Under the pieces are notes generated by a model. That model did no database searches, was not told the DNA's origin, and saw only the letters and a program-made list of their open reading frames with translations. Made by a program: the position numbers and the translations under genes. A stretch of 64,000 bases of DNA from Diphasiastrum complanatum (Eukaryota; Streptophyta; Lycopodiopsida; Lycopodiales; Lycopodiaceae), in the NCBI GenBank assembly GCA_029204225.1, contig CM055110.1:47590921-47654920 (forward strand), written 5' to 3'. Below are positions 10,401-22,984 of the stretch, one piece after another (within the stretch, counting starts at the first letter, position 1; each line of letters begins with the position of its first letter).

Positions 10401-11273
10401 TGGAGAGCATTATTCCACTTGTAATTTGTGAAATGTGGAAATTCCACTAGGATGCCACCTAAGGAGCTCTCTTGCTTATTTAAGAGACTCCCTCTTTGTG
10501 AAGAGGAGCTTTTTGTGAATTGTATCAACTCGATGCTGAAATGAGAAGAGCCTTCACGAGTTTGGTGCAACCATTGAGCTCCTTGATCATGCTTGTTTCT
10601 TGAGTGATGCATTTATGATCTTGCCCTTCCCTCCTTTTGTGTGTGGTTGTGGACTGTAGAGTGGATTAGATTTGCTGCTTTTGTAGAGTGGATTAGCTTT
10701 CTTGTTTTCTTGTGGATTAATGTAGGAGCCAGCATTCAAGTAAACTAAATAGGCTGGATCTGTGGTGTGATTCTTGAATATCTCTGTATAATCCAGTTCT
10801 TGATGTTCTTGGGATGTCCAAGAATCAATATAATGGTTGGTTTCTTGATTCCTGGACTTCTAACATGCTGTAGTCTAGTTCTTGTTTTTTGTTTATCAGT
10901 TTATGCAAATGTAGCTCAGTTCAGTGTAGTGTAGGATCTGATTTCAATCCGTTTTTAAAGTAAGTAGCAGTAGAAACTACTGAACGTTCATTGGTTTGCA
11001 TGTTGATCTGTGAATGAGCGTTCTTGGCTTGCATCCTATGTAGAATGTAAGTGCGTTGAAGAGTGACATCCCTGAGTAGTCCTCTGACAGGCAGGACATA
11101 AAATCTATACTACAACGTCTACATGTTTTCTTCTGTCTGGTTTGGCATCGTAAAATCAAGAAACCATCTAACGAATGCCTTTGAGCCTGGTAACAGGCAG
11201 AAATGGTTCTAAAGAAGAGGCAAGAAAGAATCGTAGAAACAACAGGTCCTCTGGAGCAGGGGATCTATCAACA
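10401..11273 (+). repeat. 5' LTR of the gag-only element, 873 bp
   Basis: It starts TGGAGAGCATT, ends CTATCAACA, and is followed two bases later by a primer site. It matches 17343-18555 almost base for base apart from a block of about 349 bases present only in the downstream copy. A TATA-like TATTTAAG lies 77 bases in. Confidence 0.8.
10477..10484 (+). promoter_or_regulatory. TATA-like box in the 5' LTR
   Basis: TATTTAAG is preserved at the same place in both LTRs (also 17419-17426). It fixes the plus orientation of the element and implies an unusually short U3 of about 100 bases. Confidence 0.45.
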
Positions 11274-11275
11274 TT

Positions 11276-11289
11276 TGGCACCGTTGCCC
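11276..11289 (+). other. primer-binding site, tRNA-Asp-like
   Basis: TGGCACCGTTGCCC differs from the complement of the plant tRNA-Asp 3' end (TGGCGCCGTTGCCGG) by one internal base and at the last base. Its position two bases after the LTR end supports the LTR border. Confidence 0.65.
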
Positions 11290-11518
11290 ATTGAACTCCA
11301 ACACCCTCTACATCAGAAACCCGCAACCTTGTCCATGCTCAGATCCTTGCAACAACATTCTAAATCTTTAAACAAATCTAAGTTCCTACACACTTTCCAG
11401 AGCCACATCGTTGGCTACATCATTACCCAAATCCACGAGCTGTTAGCCTCGCCAATCACTTGTAAACAAACAGTCTAATAGTCCTGGGTTTCTTTCACCA
11501 CCTCATGCTCCTTACGCT

Positions 11519-12278
11519 TGAAATCTCAACCGGAGCCCCAGCTTCGAATCTCAACCGACACAACCTGTCAATTATCAACCGACAACAAGTGTGCATTCTC
11601 AACCGATGGTCATCCGTTACATCTCGACCGACGATGATCTCTTGCAATCTCGACCGACACATTGCATCAAATCTCAACTGACGCATTGCATCAAATCTCA
11701 ACCGACGCATTGTATCATATCTTGATCGACGACCCTGCTTTAGATCTCAACCGACGCCCATCTCTCAGATCTCAACCGACGGCTTGCTATCAGATCTCAA
11801 CCGACGGCCTGCTATCAGATCTCGACCGGCGGCCTGCTATCAAATCTCAACCGACGCACATCAGTCAAATCTCAACCGACGGTCAGTATTAGATCTCGAC
11901 CGACGACCTGTGTTAGATCTCAACCGACGATTAGTGTTACATCTCAACCGACATCCCTCAGTCTAATCTCGACCGACGGCCCTGTGGTAGATCTCAACCG
12001 ACGCCCATCTCTCAGATCTCAACCGACGGCCTTAGTCAAATCTCAACCGAAGGCCACTGTCAAATCTCAACCGACGATCTCAGTGAGATCTCGACCGACA
12101 CACTGTATCACATATCAACCGATGGTCCGTATTAGATCTCAACCGACGACCATCTTGTCCAATCGCGACCGACGGCCCTACGTTAGATCTCAACCGACAT
12201 GGCCACTGTCAAATCTCAATCGACGGTCCGTATTAGATCTCAACCGACGACCATCCAGTCCAATCTCAACCGACGGCC
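11519..12278 (+). repeat. minisatellite, about 31 units of 24-25 bp (ATCTCAACCGACGGCC...)
   Basis: The core TCTCAACCGACG (with TCTCGACCGACG as the main variant) returns about 31 times at an average spacing of 24-25 bases; the filler between cores varies in length and sequence. The array lies between the primer site and gag. All three plus frames stay open for long stretches only because the consensus has no stop. Minisatellites in untranslated parts are known in Tat/Ogre-type plant elements. Confidence 0.9.
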
Positions 12279-13430
12279 TGCTTCCACCAACCCAGATCCA
12301 TGCTAGCCACAGACAGTTCCAACGACGATCAAAGCTGATACGCACAGCCTATCTCAAAACCATAGCCTGCATTAACGATCTATCTGACAATCTATCTTTC
12401 TATTGCAATGTTGTAAACGAGAGCCACGACAGGGGCCTACATCTGCATTAAGCCATCGTGATTGCATCAGCCTCTGCACCGTAGAGATCACATTCAACGC
12501 AAACCTTCGCAATGTCTGCATGTAAACACACTCCATGCCACTACATTGAAAGCACAACCACCTCTGCAACCATCTCCACACACCCATCGATACCGCACTA
12601 CAGCCGCAATAATCACTTTCCACTCATCCAACGCAACACCCAGCTTCACATCCACCCGAACTCCATAGTTGTCACCAAATGCTACCCCAGTCACCCACCT
12701 TCCTCACCTCTGCAACAGCCCACCTACCATCTCATTCAACATACCTTTTGCCCCGCACCATCCGCACTCTCCCCACCTTACAGACCGCATTGCACTGACC
12801 ACATTACACTGTACCACACCACCCTTCGCACTCCATTGCAACCGCTCTGCAAACACCCGCAAACAAATAACCCTCTGTCTTGCCCCGTGACCACACCACT
12901 CCTACGGCCCTACGACTACACTCGGCCGCCCCTGATTGCAACAGACCGCTACAACCGGTAACTTACCACAATCAACCGCAATAGACCGCACTTGACCCGC
13001 AAATAGACGTCTTACGGCTACCACGGCCACCTTCGACCGCCACAATCACAAACAACCGCACCCGGCCGTTGACACCGCCACCAGCCATTGAAACCGCACC
13101 CAGCCGTTCAACTCGCACCCCATCGCAAGCCGATCTTCATCCACTAACAATTCACCTTCTAACCTCTGCAAACAACCCGTATTCCCCATAACAATCGTAT
13201 TCCAACGTAGAATCAGTTCTCCCCGTCGAAATCCGTAGTCACCGCAAATAACCGCAATCCACCGCCACCGTAAACCGTAAACCGTAGGGACCGCAAAAAA
13301 TAAAGAAGCCCCAACACAAAAAATCACCAGTACCCAATAGACCAATAAAACAATCCTCAAGTCCCAGACAATTATCCATACGAGATCAGGTCCCCTGTAG
13401 CTGAACAAATCAGACGTCATAGGTTCTACC
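12279..13430 (+). other. C-rich, G-poor leader of the gag-only element
   Basis: No gene is recognised. The plus strand is strongly rich in C and A and poor in G, with ACCGCA-type pieces repeated loosely around 12960-13290. Open stretches on both strands reflect this composition. Confidence 0.5.
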
Positions 13431-13432
13431 GA

Positions 13433-14688
13433 ATGCGAGCCGAACTACAAGACCAACCAACAAACCCATTCGAAGGACAAGAACCTGATAAAGCCGAGTC
13501 TTCACGCACACGACCCCATGTTTCTGGTGATGAGCCCTCACGGGTCAGAACCAACCTTAATGGAGTCCCTGCTACCCACGGAGCTCATCTTGAGAGACGT
13601 ACACCAAAACTAGACCTACCAAAGTTTGACAGTAGTTCGGACCCTCAAATATTTTTGCAAATCTTTGAGAATGCATGTGATGTGTATGGTGAAACACTCC
13701 CGATGCTATGGTCCAACTGTTCTCGATGACCATGATCGCTAAAGCACGTGATTGGTTTTTCAACCTTGATCGTGACGAAAAGACAGACTGGTCAATTTTG
13801 AAAGAGTCCTTTGTCAAGCGTTTTAAGCCCTTTTGCTTGATAGAGAGCCCTTTTGTCAAATTGAGTAACATCAAAATGACAAAAGACAAACGCGTACAAG
13901 ACTATATCGAGCATTTCAAACGCCTCAAAAGTCAAGTACAAGAACAGCCCTCCGAACAAATGCTCATCATCTGCTTTCTAGTAGGCCTTCCAAGATGGAT
14001 TAGACGCGAGCTTAAATCCAATGATGAATACACGAGTCTAAAGTTAGCTATGTCTGATGCCATCAAGGAAGAAGACGAAGGATCAGATGTTGACGAATCT
14101 AAGGAAAGGTGAGCACCACGTGCACCTGTCCATGAGTCGAAGCCGATCGAGGACACCCGAGATCGGCTTTGGAAATCACAGTTGGAGTTGCTTAATAAGC
14201 AACACCAACTACAAATGGAGAAACTCACCAATGAGTTTCAAACTACCTTGAAGTCTATCCAAAGCAGTATGTCTGGTCAGCCAAACCCGGAACAGGTACC
14301 TTATAGACGAAAAACAATATGGTGCCCACACTACCGGGCTACGTATCCTGTTGATGCTTGTCCTTCATATCGACCTATCCAAGCACATACAGTTCAACAA
14401 TATGAAGAACACCCATCACAATCTGAAAATGCCTTGCTTTATCAAGAATATCCATCAGAAAGTCCAGAACCATTAGCCATACAAGATGGCTATGCCATTA
14501 TACAAGGGCCATTGCACACCAGATGTTTCATCCGTGGTGAAACTGGCCACTTCATGGTTGATTGTCCAGTCAAGACCAAGTACCATCTTGAGTGTCCCGA
14601 CTGTATCAGAAGACACAGTTTCAAAGACTGTCCAAAACAACCGACCAAGATCCTACCTGCCCGTCACGTTAGTTATGAATCACAATAG
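13433..14688 (+). pseudogene. gag of the gag-only element, three pieces
   Basis: The start is an ATG at 13433 (MRAELQDQPTNPF). The gag core reads RRTPKLDLPKFDSSSDPQIF, then after a one-base frame change near 13700 MVQLFSMTMIAKARDWFF, TDWSILKESFVKRFKPF and FLVGLPRWIRRELK. A stop at 14110 is followed by a second frame from about 14115 with a coiled stretch (LLNKQHQLQMEKL) and three worn cysteine clusters: WCPHYRATYPVDAC, CFIRGETGHFMVDC (the second Cys of a CX2C is Arg) and CPDCIRRHSFKDC. It is clearly homologous to the gag of copy A (for example LDLPKYDG, FLSGLPKRIRHELK). Two disabling changes separate it from a working gene. Confidence 0.85.
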
Positions 14689-14689
14689 G

Positions 14690-15683
14690 ATTCTCACGAC
14701 AACACAACACGAGCACCACAACATCAAATAGTTAAACCTGCTGCTCAATTGAGAAGTTTCTTGCAAACTTCTACATTACCACACAATACGTCAGCGCCAT
14801 AATGCAAAAAGACAATCTGAAATGAGTCCTTGTCGAAAGAAAGTAAAACCGATATTCCGTCATCTGCTACAATGTCCAACCAAGAGCAACCTCCACAAGG
14901 AATTGACAGTTTTTCTCCCTTTCTACAAACTCCAATCTATTTGTCTTTCCACATGCTGATCAGATTTCCAATGCGCCAATAGACAACAAATCTAGGATTC
15001 GGAAATCCATATAGAAATTCGGTTATGAATCTCTTGTTCAAAGAGGTCCTCAGGACATAGTACCTCACCCATACCTGCATCTCAAGCTATATCTTACAAC
15101 ATCTGCTATCAATGATGGTAGATTTAGTGTAACCAACCCTGCCTTGTTTTGACAAGGGCATGTTAGAGTAAGTCACATTACTCTACAAAACAACTGAAAT
15201 ATTGCAACTATCAAGGTATATTATCAATGTTGATGAATGCAAGTTTTGTTCAACAAGTGCTATACCGTTCTCACTCTCTGTAACGTTTGTTTATTTCCTT
15301 GTTTCTCTTCAGCTGTTTTGTGTGATTGATTTTTGCATGAGAAATAGCTACTGCATGAGAGTCTTCTGTAGAGCATCTCCAGAACACATTTTCATTCATC
15401 TATCCATCTTCAGATTATCTTGTACAACAGTTTAGAATTTTTTGAGACATATGAGAAATCCATGTCAAATTAGAGTTGATTCCTGCATCTCATTGCCATA
15501 TTATTTTTTGAGTCAACTACAGCAAGATTGAAAAAAATTTAGTTAAAATTTGTTCAGTCTTTAGTCCAGTCACATGTTCACCGTGTTTTCAACTACGTGT
15601 TCCACACACCACTCCAATCCGAGCATGACCAGTTACCAGCAACAACATCCCCACCAACAGATTTTTTTTTTTTTTTTGGGGGG

Positions 15684-15720
<37 letters not shown>

Positions 15721-17342
15721 TCCGCTTAGATCCACTGGAGCAGTTACGCTACCAACAACAGCACCAGCAAGATCGACCGCCAAGGTCACAAACCCAAAGT
15801 CGACAACGACAAGGCTAAAGAAGACAGATGGGTAGTCGAAAGAGACTAAATCAAAAGAAATACCCCAGCCACGATGAAGATCCTTCAAAAAGAAAAACAC
15901 AAGCATTGGGAAATCAGTCTCTTCTTCAACCAACCTCTTGCCATACTTTTGCGCCCATTTTCATGCCTATCGTCCACACCATCTACCGTTGTCACTACCA
16001 CCCTTCTTTCCATTTGTTTGTTATCATCAGTTTACTGTTCTTTTGAGAAATTCCCAGTTTTGATAGTCTTACAGAAGTAGTTGATAGATCATTGCAAATG
16101 TCCCGTGGAGACCAACTGCCACCTACAATAGATGATCAGCCAAACCAAGATCTAAGAAGCAGACGAAGTAGCCAGAACAAATAAAGAGAAAGATCCAAGA
16201 AGCTGAGGAGGAAAGGACAAAAATTAAGCAACAGATGAGTCAAATCAACCTTGATCAAAAGAAACTCTCTAGAGCAATGATAGTTGAATCCCCTCCTAGG
16301 AAGCCCAAAGAGATCCAAAAGTAGCGGATCGAAAGAAAGAGCTACAGAAAATAAAGAAAGATGAAGACAACCATGAACCTGCAAAATAAAGCGAAATCCT
16401 CACCCAACAAGTGGTGGTCAAAGCTCGACATTGCAAGGGTCCAAGGTTGCAACTGTAGAACTATCAGTTCCTTCACCTTTTCACCAAGCCTTCATCATGT
16501 TCCCTTACCGTTATTAAACCGTCCATCCAAATCTGTTCCTACCACCCAATTTTTATTGATGAGTCCATCTCCTTGAGACAGATAAATCAAGTTTGTGTAA
16601 CCTACAGATCAAAAGTTTTCCTTGAGACTGGAACTTCAACTGAGGGAAGAACCACGGAGACGCCCAGAAGAAAATGGAGGATAAAAACCTCCTAGGAGTT
16701 AGAATCTGCCAAGAAACCAAAGATGAGACCGTCAATGGCAGATACAAGTGACAAAACAAAGAGACACATGAAAAGCACTCGAGCATACAAGTTGTGAAGT
16801 TGCTGAGAGCTCTCCAATTTTGAGAATGTCAACCAATTGTAGCAATAAGACATTATGGTTTAACTGCGGCAATTTGTGAAAAACAGTTTTTGTGATAAAG
16901 GCTGGCGACAATAAGCACTTGGTTTTATGTAAGCGAACGAGGATCTACGCTTTTCCAAGTGATGATTGAAGACGCCAATGCGAAAGCGGAGCGACATCGT
17001 CCAATATGAGTTGCAGTGGGTCTTGCAACACATTAGGGGTGGGATGATGTTGGTTGATTCTGTCGAATCCCCAAAATACTCGGACAAAGCAACTCAAGAG
17101 CACCTCTCACCTTAGACCAAGGAGGTCTCTGAGAAGACAAGACTTATGAAGACTGAGAGCTGAGTATGAGAGCCGAGGAATACTAGTTAGTAATGACAAG
17201 TAAGAACTGTGTAAGCCTCATGGTGAATCCCGGAAAATGGAATGACCATGTAGGAACTAGTATTTCTAGACAAATGTAATAAATGCAAGTAGACCCCTCT
17301 TAAAGAAAGTAGAGTGAGCCACCTTTTGATGGTGATCTCTAG
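14690..17342 (+). other. 3' internal region of the gag-only element, no pol found
   Basis: I searched all frames by eye for protease (DG/DSG plus GRPW), RT (LDGFSGY, YLDD) and RNase H (TDHQ) blocks and found none. Between 16100 and 16400 one frame gives charged, coiled-coil-like sequence (IQEAEEERTKIKQQMSQI) broken by stops. The rest is featureless. The 15662-15716 homopolymer/GA tract lies inside. Confidence 0.5.
15662..15716 (+). repeat. T16-G9-(AG)15 composite tract
   Basis: A run of T, then a run of G, then GA dinucleotides follow one another without a break. The change from T to G to GA is abrupt. Confidence 0.95.
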
Positions 17343-18555
17343 TGGAGAGCATTATTCCACTTGTAATTTGTGAAATGTGGAAATTCCACTAGGATGCCAC
17401 CTAAGGAGCTCTCTTGCTTATTTAAGAGACTCCCTCTTTGTGAAGAGGAGCTTTTTGTGAATTGTATTAACTCGATGCTGAAATGAGAAGAGCCTTCACG
17501 AGTTTGTTGCAACCATTGAGCTCCTTGATCATGCTTGTTTCTTGAGTGATGCATTTATGATCTTGCCCTTCCCTCCTTTTGTGTGTGGTTGTGGACTGTA
17601 GAGTAGATTAGATTTGCTGCTTTTGTAGAGTGGATTAGCTTTCTTGTTTTCTTGTGGATTAATGTAGGAGCCAACATTCAAGTAAACTAAATAGGCTGGA
17701 TCTGTGGTGTGATTCTTGCATATCTCTGTATAATCCAGTTCTTGATGTTCTTGGGATGTCCAAGAATCAATAGACTGGTTGGTTTCTTGATTCTTGGACT
17801 TCTAACATGCTGTAGTTTAGTTCTTGTTTCTTGTTTATCAGTTTGTGCAAATGTAGCTCAGTTTAGTGTAGTGTAGGATCTGATTTCAATCCGTTTTTAG
17901 AGTAAGTAGCAGTAGAAACTACTGAACGTTCATTGGTTTGCATGCTGATATGTGAATGAGCGTTCTTGGCTTGCATCCTATGTAGAATGTAAGTGCGTTC
18001 AAGAGTGACGTCCATGAGTAGTCCTCTAACAGGCAGGACATAAAATCTATACTACAACGTCTACCTGTTTCCTTCTATCTGGTTTGGCATCGTAAAATCA
18101 AGAAACCATCTAATGAATGCCTTTGAGCCTGGTAACAAAAAATGCATTTTTGGACTCCTTCAACAAGCAAAACTTCAACATGATGGTGCCTAAACCTCAC
18201 ATAACCAAATTGGATGCATGATGGCTCAAAAAAGAGGAAATCATCATATCTTTGAGCCTGTAATGACCAATAGGTTCAAACGACCATTTGATAGATATTC
18301 ATGCCCAAAAAACACCAAAAATACACTATCTTTTGACTTGAGGCCCCTAATGGTGTCCAACCCTAACCAAACTTCATGACGGCCTTAGGAAAGCTTCATT
18401 ACACCTCTAAAAATGTGAATGCAAATTATTGGCTATGAATTTTGAGAATTACCACAAAATTAGTCCAAAAATAATCATAAAACCACGGTTCTGAAGAAGA
18501 GGCAAAAAAGAATCGTTGAAACAACAGGTCCTCTGGAGCAGGGGATCTGTCAACA
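17343..18555 (+). repeat. 3' LTR of the gag-only element, 1213 bp with insertion
   Basis: It matches the 5' LTR from TGGAGAGC to the terminal GTCAACA, with few substitutions. Between CTTTGAGCCTGGTAAC and GGTTCTGAAG it has about 349 extra bases. Confidence 0.8.
18138..18486. mobile_element. MITE-like insertion in the 3' LTR
   Basis: The block is absent from the 5' LTR, where ten other bases are found instead. Near its ends lie imperfect inverted repeats: ATGCATTTTTGGAC at 18142 and GTCCAAAAATAATCAT at about 18461. It has no coding capacity. A clean target duplication is not visible. Confidence 0.45.
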
Positions 18556-20320
18556 CGGATAAAGAGTTCTATCCTCACTCATGTTATCAGGTCATTTTTT
18601 ATTGTTTGACAGTTTTAAAATCAATTTTGACGAGTATCTTGCACAACCGTTAACTTGTCGCATTTCTAACGATTAATATCAACTAGAAATATACAAGACA
18701 AGTAACGCATTCCAAATTTTAATTAAACTTGAAATTCAATAAAAAATTAATTAATTTTATAGTTTAATCTGGGAAGAACTTAGCATCCACAATTTAGTCA
18801 CCACCAAACACAGTACCAGAAAAAATTAAATTTTCCTTGACCGGATACTGTTTTGAAAAAAACAACTCACGAGATGGCTGTTCGGGTTCCTCCTTCCCTG
18901 CAACCGCAGGTCTCACACTACAACAGGCCTTTGATGGAGCTATTATGCAAGCAAATGATGCACTACCCTCCTAAAGAAAACCCCCATCATGCATGAACCA
19001 AAAGTTTACTCATGTAAAACGCAACAACCTTCTAGGTTATGCAAACCCTAAAAGGGTTTTACCAAGCAAGTCCTCAGAAAAGGTTTAGCCTCGTTCTACT
19101 ATTTCTCCAGTCGCCACACAGCCACATCCGCCGCTCTCTTCCATGCCATGTCATCGAGGGAAAACCAAGCCGCCACACTCGATCTCTCATCCAGCTACTG
19201 CCAGAGTCCATGAAGAACTATACCGACATGATAGGATGAATCCATGATTTCCATCGGCAGCTTTCCAATGCATTTATGCAGGTGCTTTCAGGGAAAAGAA
19301 GAGGTGCATGAAGCTTTCAACAGCCCACTGAATCAACGAACAACTAGTGTGCCAGTAGCGAGTATTGACAGCAAGTATTCTGCCAACGTTTTCACCAATC
19401 AAGCTATGTTGATCCCTATAGTAGCCTTCGATCTTAGAGCATCAGCTGCAGCAATCGCTCTCACGATTTCCAACCATGGGTTTTCAAAGAGTGTTTCAAT
19501 TTGCTTCCAAGCAGCAATGGATGGCCTCATTGGATAAACTCACATCTCCCCCCCTATGATGCTGTTCCATGCCCAAATAGAGAGGTAACAGGATTGATCT
19601 TTCATGCAAAACATCTAGGAAAACTTAGCTCTCACTCGGTTCCATGCAAGCGTAGGCCAACAATCTTCTGGACCAGTTTGCTCTTAAACTGGGTTCTTTC
19701 AACCAGGAACAATCCATGCTTTCACCAAGGCTTCACAGTTCTGAATTATTAGCTTTAACAGGGTAATGGTTGCTTTACTAACCAAACATGCTACTCTAAA
19801 ATTAAAGAATTAGACTGTTGCTCTCCCAATCAATGTTCCAATCTTGTAGATTCTCTAGAGGGTTCACGTAAGGGAGAGAAAACTTTCCATCCTCATCATG
19901 CAATCATCTGAATCATGTATTTTTGTTGCAAACAGTCCATACAGCTCGATAAATCGAATTACAGCCAATTTATCTATGAACTCAAAACAAAATTACATGC
20001 TTCAGGACATACGGATTGGTGCAAACAATCTAAACCTCTAAGTGATTAGAATAAGCAATCTGATCAACCATCATTTAAAGTTTTCTCAAAAAAAAAGAAT
20101 TAGAATAAATTCACATAATTCTTAGCATCTTTACCAAGCTTGATCATGTAGAAGAGCACTCTACCATCATATTGGACAAGCACGCTTTACCACGGAATTT
20201 GTGAATCCAACTCCATGATTTCCTTGAGAAAATAGCACTCCAACTGGGATGTAAATCCAAGTGCTCCGAACTTCCAAATACGATGTAGAGCTTGCCTCCA
20301 CCCCTATCCAAGACCACATC
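18556..20320. other. no gene recognised
   Basis: A few open stretches of 60-100 codons on the plus strand (19039-19752) show no motif, no repeat match within the window and no convincing splice sites. 20166-20320 on the minus strand lies downstream of a primer site and is probably the start of the internal part of a chromovirus. Confidence 0.4.
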
Positions 20321-20323
20321 TTA

Positions 20324-20340
20324 GCCGGGCTCTGATACCA
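20324..20340 (-). other. primer-binding site, initiator-Met type
   Basis: The minus strand reads TGGTATCAGAGCCCGGC; TGGTATCAGAGC is the standard complement of the plant initiator tRNA-Met 3' end. It abuts an LTR on the same strand. Confidence 0.75.
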
Positions 20341-20819
20341 ATCTAAAGACGCCAAAAGATTGCCCTTAAGATGAGGATAAGAGAACACAATAAGAGAGAC
20401 AATAGAGCCAAACCGCCCAACCAATCCTAAATCAAACTTGGATCTAGCCCCCAAGCCATGCCATGTGAAGCAAGAGGAGAAGAGAGAAATTGGTGACCTA
20501 TACCCAATATGTCGACGGGAGAATCCTTTCCTCATTATATAGAGAGTAGAGTCATGTGCATGAAACCATGCAACCCCCATGCAGGTCAATTATAAATAGA
20601 TCACATCTCTTCATGCAGTCCTCCTGCCTATATCTGCCACACAGACATGCAATACTCCATATGTCTCAATTAGAGTGTCTGGGTCCTCTCAAGGTTATTA
20701 GTCACAAACTGGCCTTGACATGGAATTAAATCATGGTGTGACCAACAATCTCGAATATTGGAGGGCCAGTCTACCATATTAGGACTATTCCAGGTCCTTA
20801 ACCGAATATGGCCATAACA
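20341..20819 (-). repeat. LTR of family L2, minus orientation, about 479 bp
   Basis: On the minus strand it starts TGTTATGGCCATATTC and ends beside the primer site. It is a diverged copy of the LTR at 9781-10230. The inner end is not a clean CA. The outer end cuts precisely into a duplicated host segment (20822-21040). Confidence 0.65.
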
Positions 20820-20821
20820 AT

Positions 20822-21040
20822 TAGATTGACTATCATATCCATGGTTTGAATCATAATCAGCATCCATTTTGTGAATCGAAGGAAGATAAGATTTGACCTG
20901 TGAGTTATGGGTCCAACAAGTTGAAGTTTATGCACAATGGAATTTGATGAGCTGTTTAAATGCTCTTCTCCACTCACTTAAAAGTTTTGAGTCCTTGAAG
21001 AATGAACTGATTAGTTGTGTTCAACTTGTCACCCTAAGCA
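20822..21040 (+). repeat. dispersed direct repeat D1, first copy
   Basis: The segment from AGATTGACTATCATA to CAACTTGTCACCCTAA recurs at 22596-22785 with about 90% identity in its first 130 bases and a short deletion in the second copy. Confidence 0.8.
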
Positions 21041-22595
<1,555 letters not shown>

Positions 22596-22785
22596 TTGAC
22601 TATCATACCCATGGCCTGAATCAAAATCAACATCCATTCTGTGAATCAAAGGAAGATAACATTTGACCTATGGGTTATGGGCCCAACAAGTTGAAGTTTA
22701 TGCACAATGGAATTTGATGAGGTGCTAAAACGTTTGGAGTCATCAGAAAATGAACTCATTAGTTGTGTTCAACTTGTCACCCTAA
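22596..22785 (+). repeat. dispersed direct repeat D1, second copy
   Basis: See the first copy at 20822-21040. This copy keeps sequence to the left (TTCTCATATTC) that in the first copy has been replaced by the L2 LTR, which shows that the LTR came in later or at a break. Confidence 0.8.
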
Positions 22786-22984
22786 TCCTACCTTCGCCTC
22801 GCCCTAACCCTTTATTAAAAAAATGTAAAAAGAAATAGAAAAGCACACTGCCCATTTTTAAATTTTTAAAAGAAGTAAAGACATAATAAACCTACATGCT
22901 CCCATTCCCGACTCCTGCCTATGTGGACATATAAGGGAGGAAGGAAAGAAATGGTTCAAGAAAATGATGGTGTAGTTACAAAAG

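Larger units (their letters stand above)
10401..18555 (+). mobile_element. gag-only LTR retrotransposon (TR-GAG-like), 8.2 kb
   Basis: Two closely similar LTRs in direct orientation (10401-11273 and 17343-18555) flank about 6 kb. The internal part begins with a tRNA-Asp-like primer site and holds a 760-bp minisatellite, a C-rich leader, a broken gag gene, and about 2.6 kb with no pol sequence that I can find. Plant elements coding for gag alone between long LTRs have been described as TR-GAG elements and depend on pol from relatives. Its gag is related to that of copy A. I see no matching 5-bp target duplication (ACAAG against CGGAT) and no good polypurine tract before the 3' LTR, so ends may have been altered. 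Confidence 0.7.

Noticed and set aside
11519-12278. Minisatellite as a CRISPR array or as a coding repeat protein
   Set aside because: Cores are only about 12 bases with variable short filler, not 28-37-base repeats with unique spacers, and the setting is a plant retrotransposon. Open frames exist in all three phases because the unit has no stop codon.
12372-12961. Overlapping open stretches on both strands
   Set aside because: They reflect the C-rich, stop-poor composition of the leader; no homology or start context supports them.
13046-13420. Minus-strand 124-codon frame
   Set aside because: It is antisense to the C-rich leader and has no recognisable feature.
10401-18555. Copy with a proven target duplication
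   Set aside because: The flanking five bases ACAAG and CGGAT differ, so insertion borders cannot be confirmed.
19039-19752. Host gene from consecutive open stretches
   Set aside because: No motif, no reliable splice sites, and composition does not differ from the surroundings.
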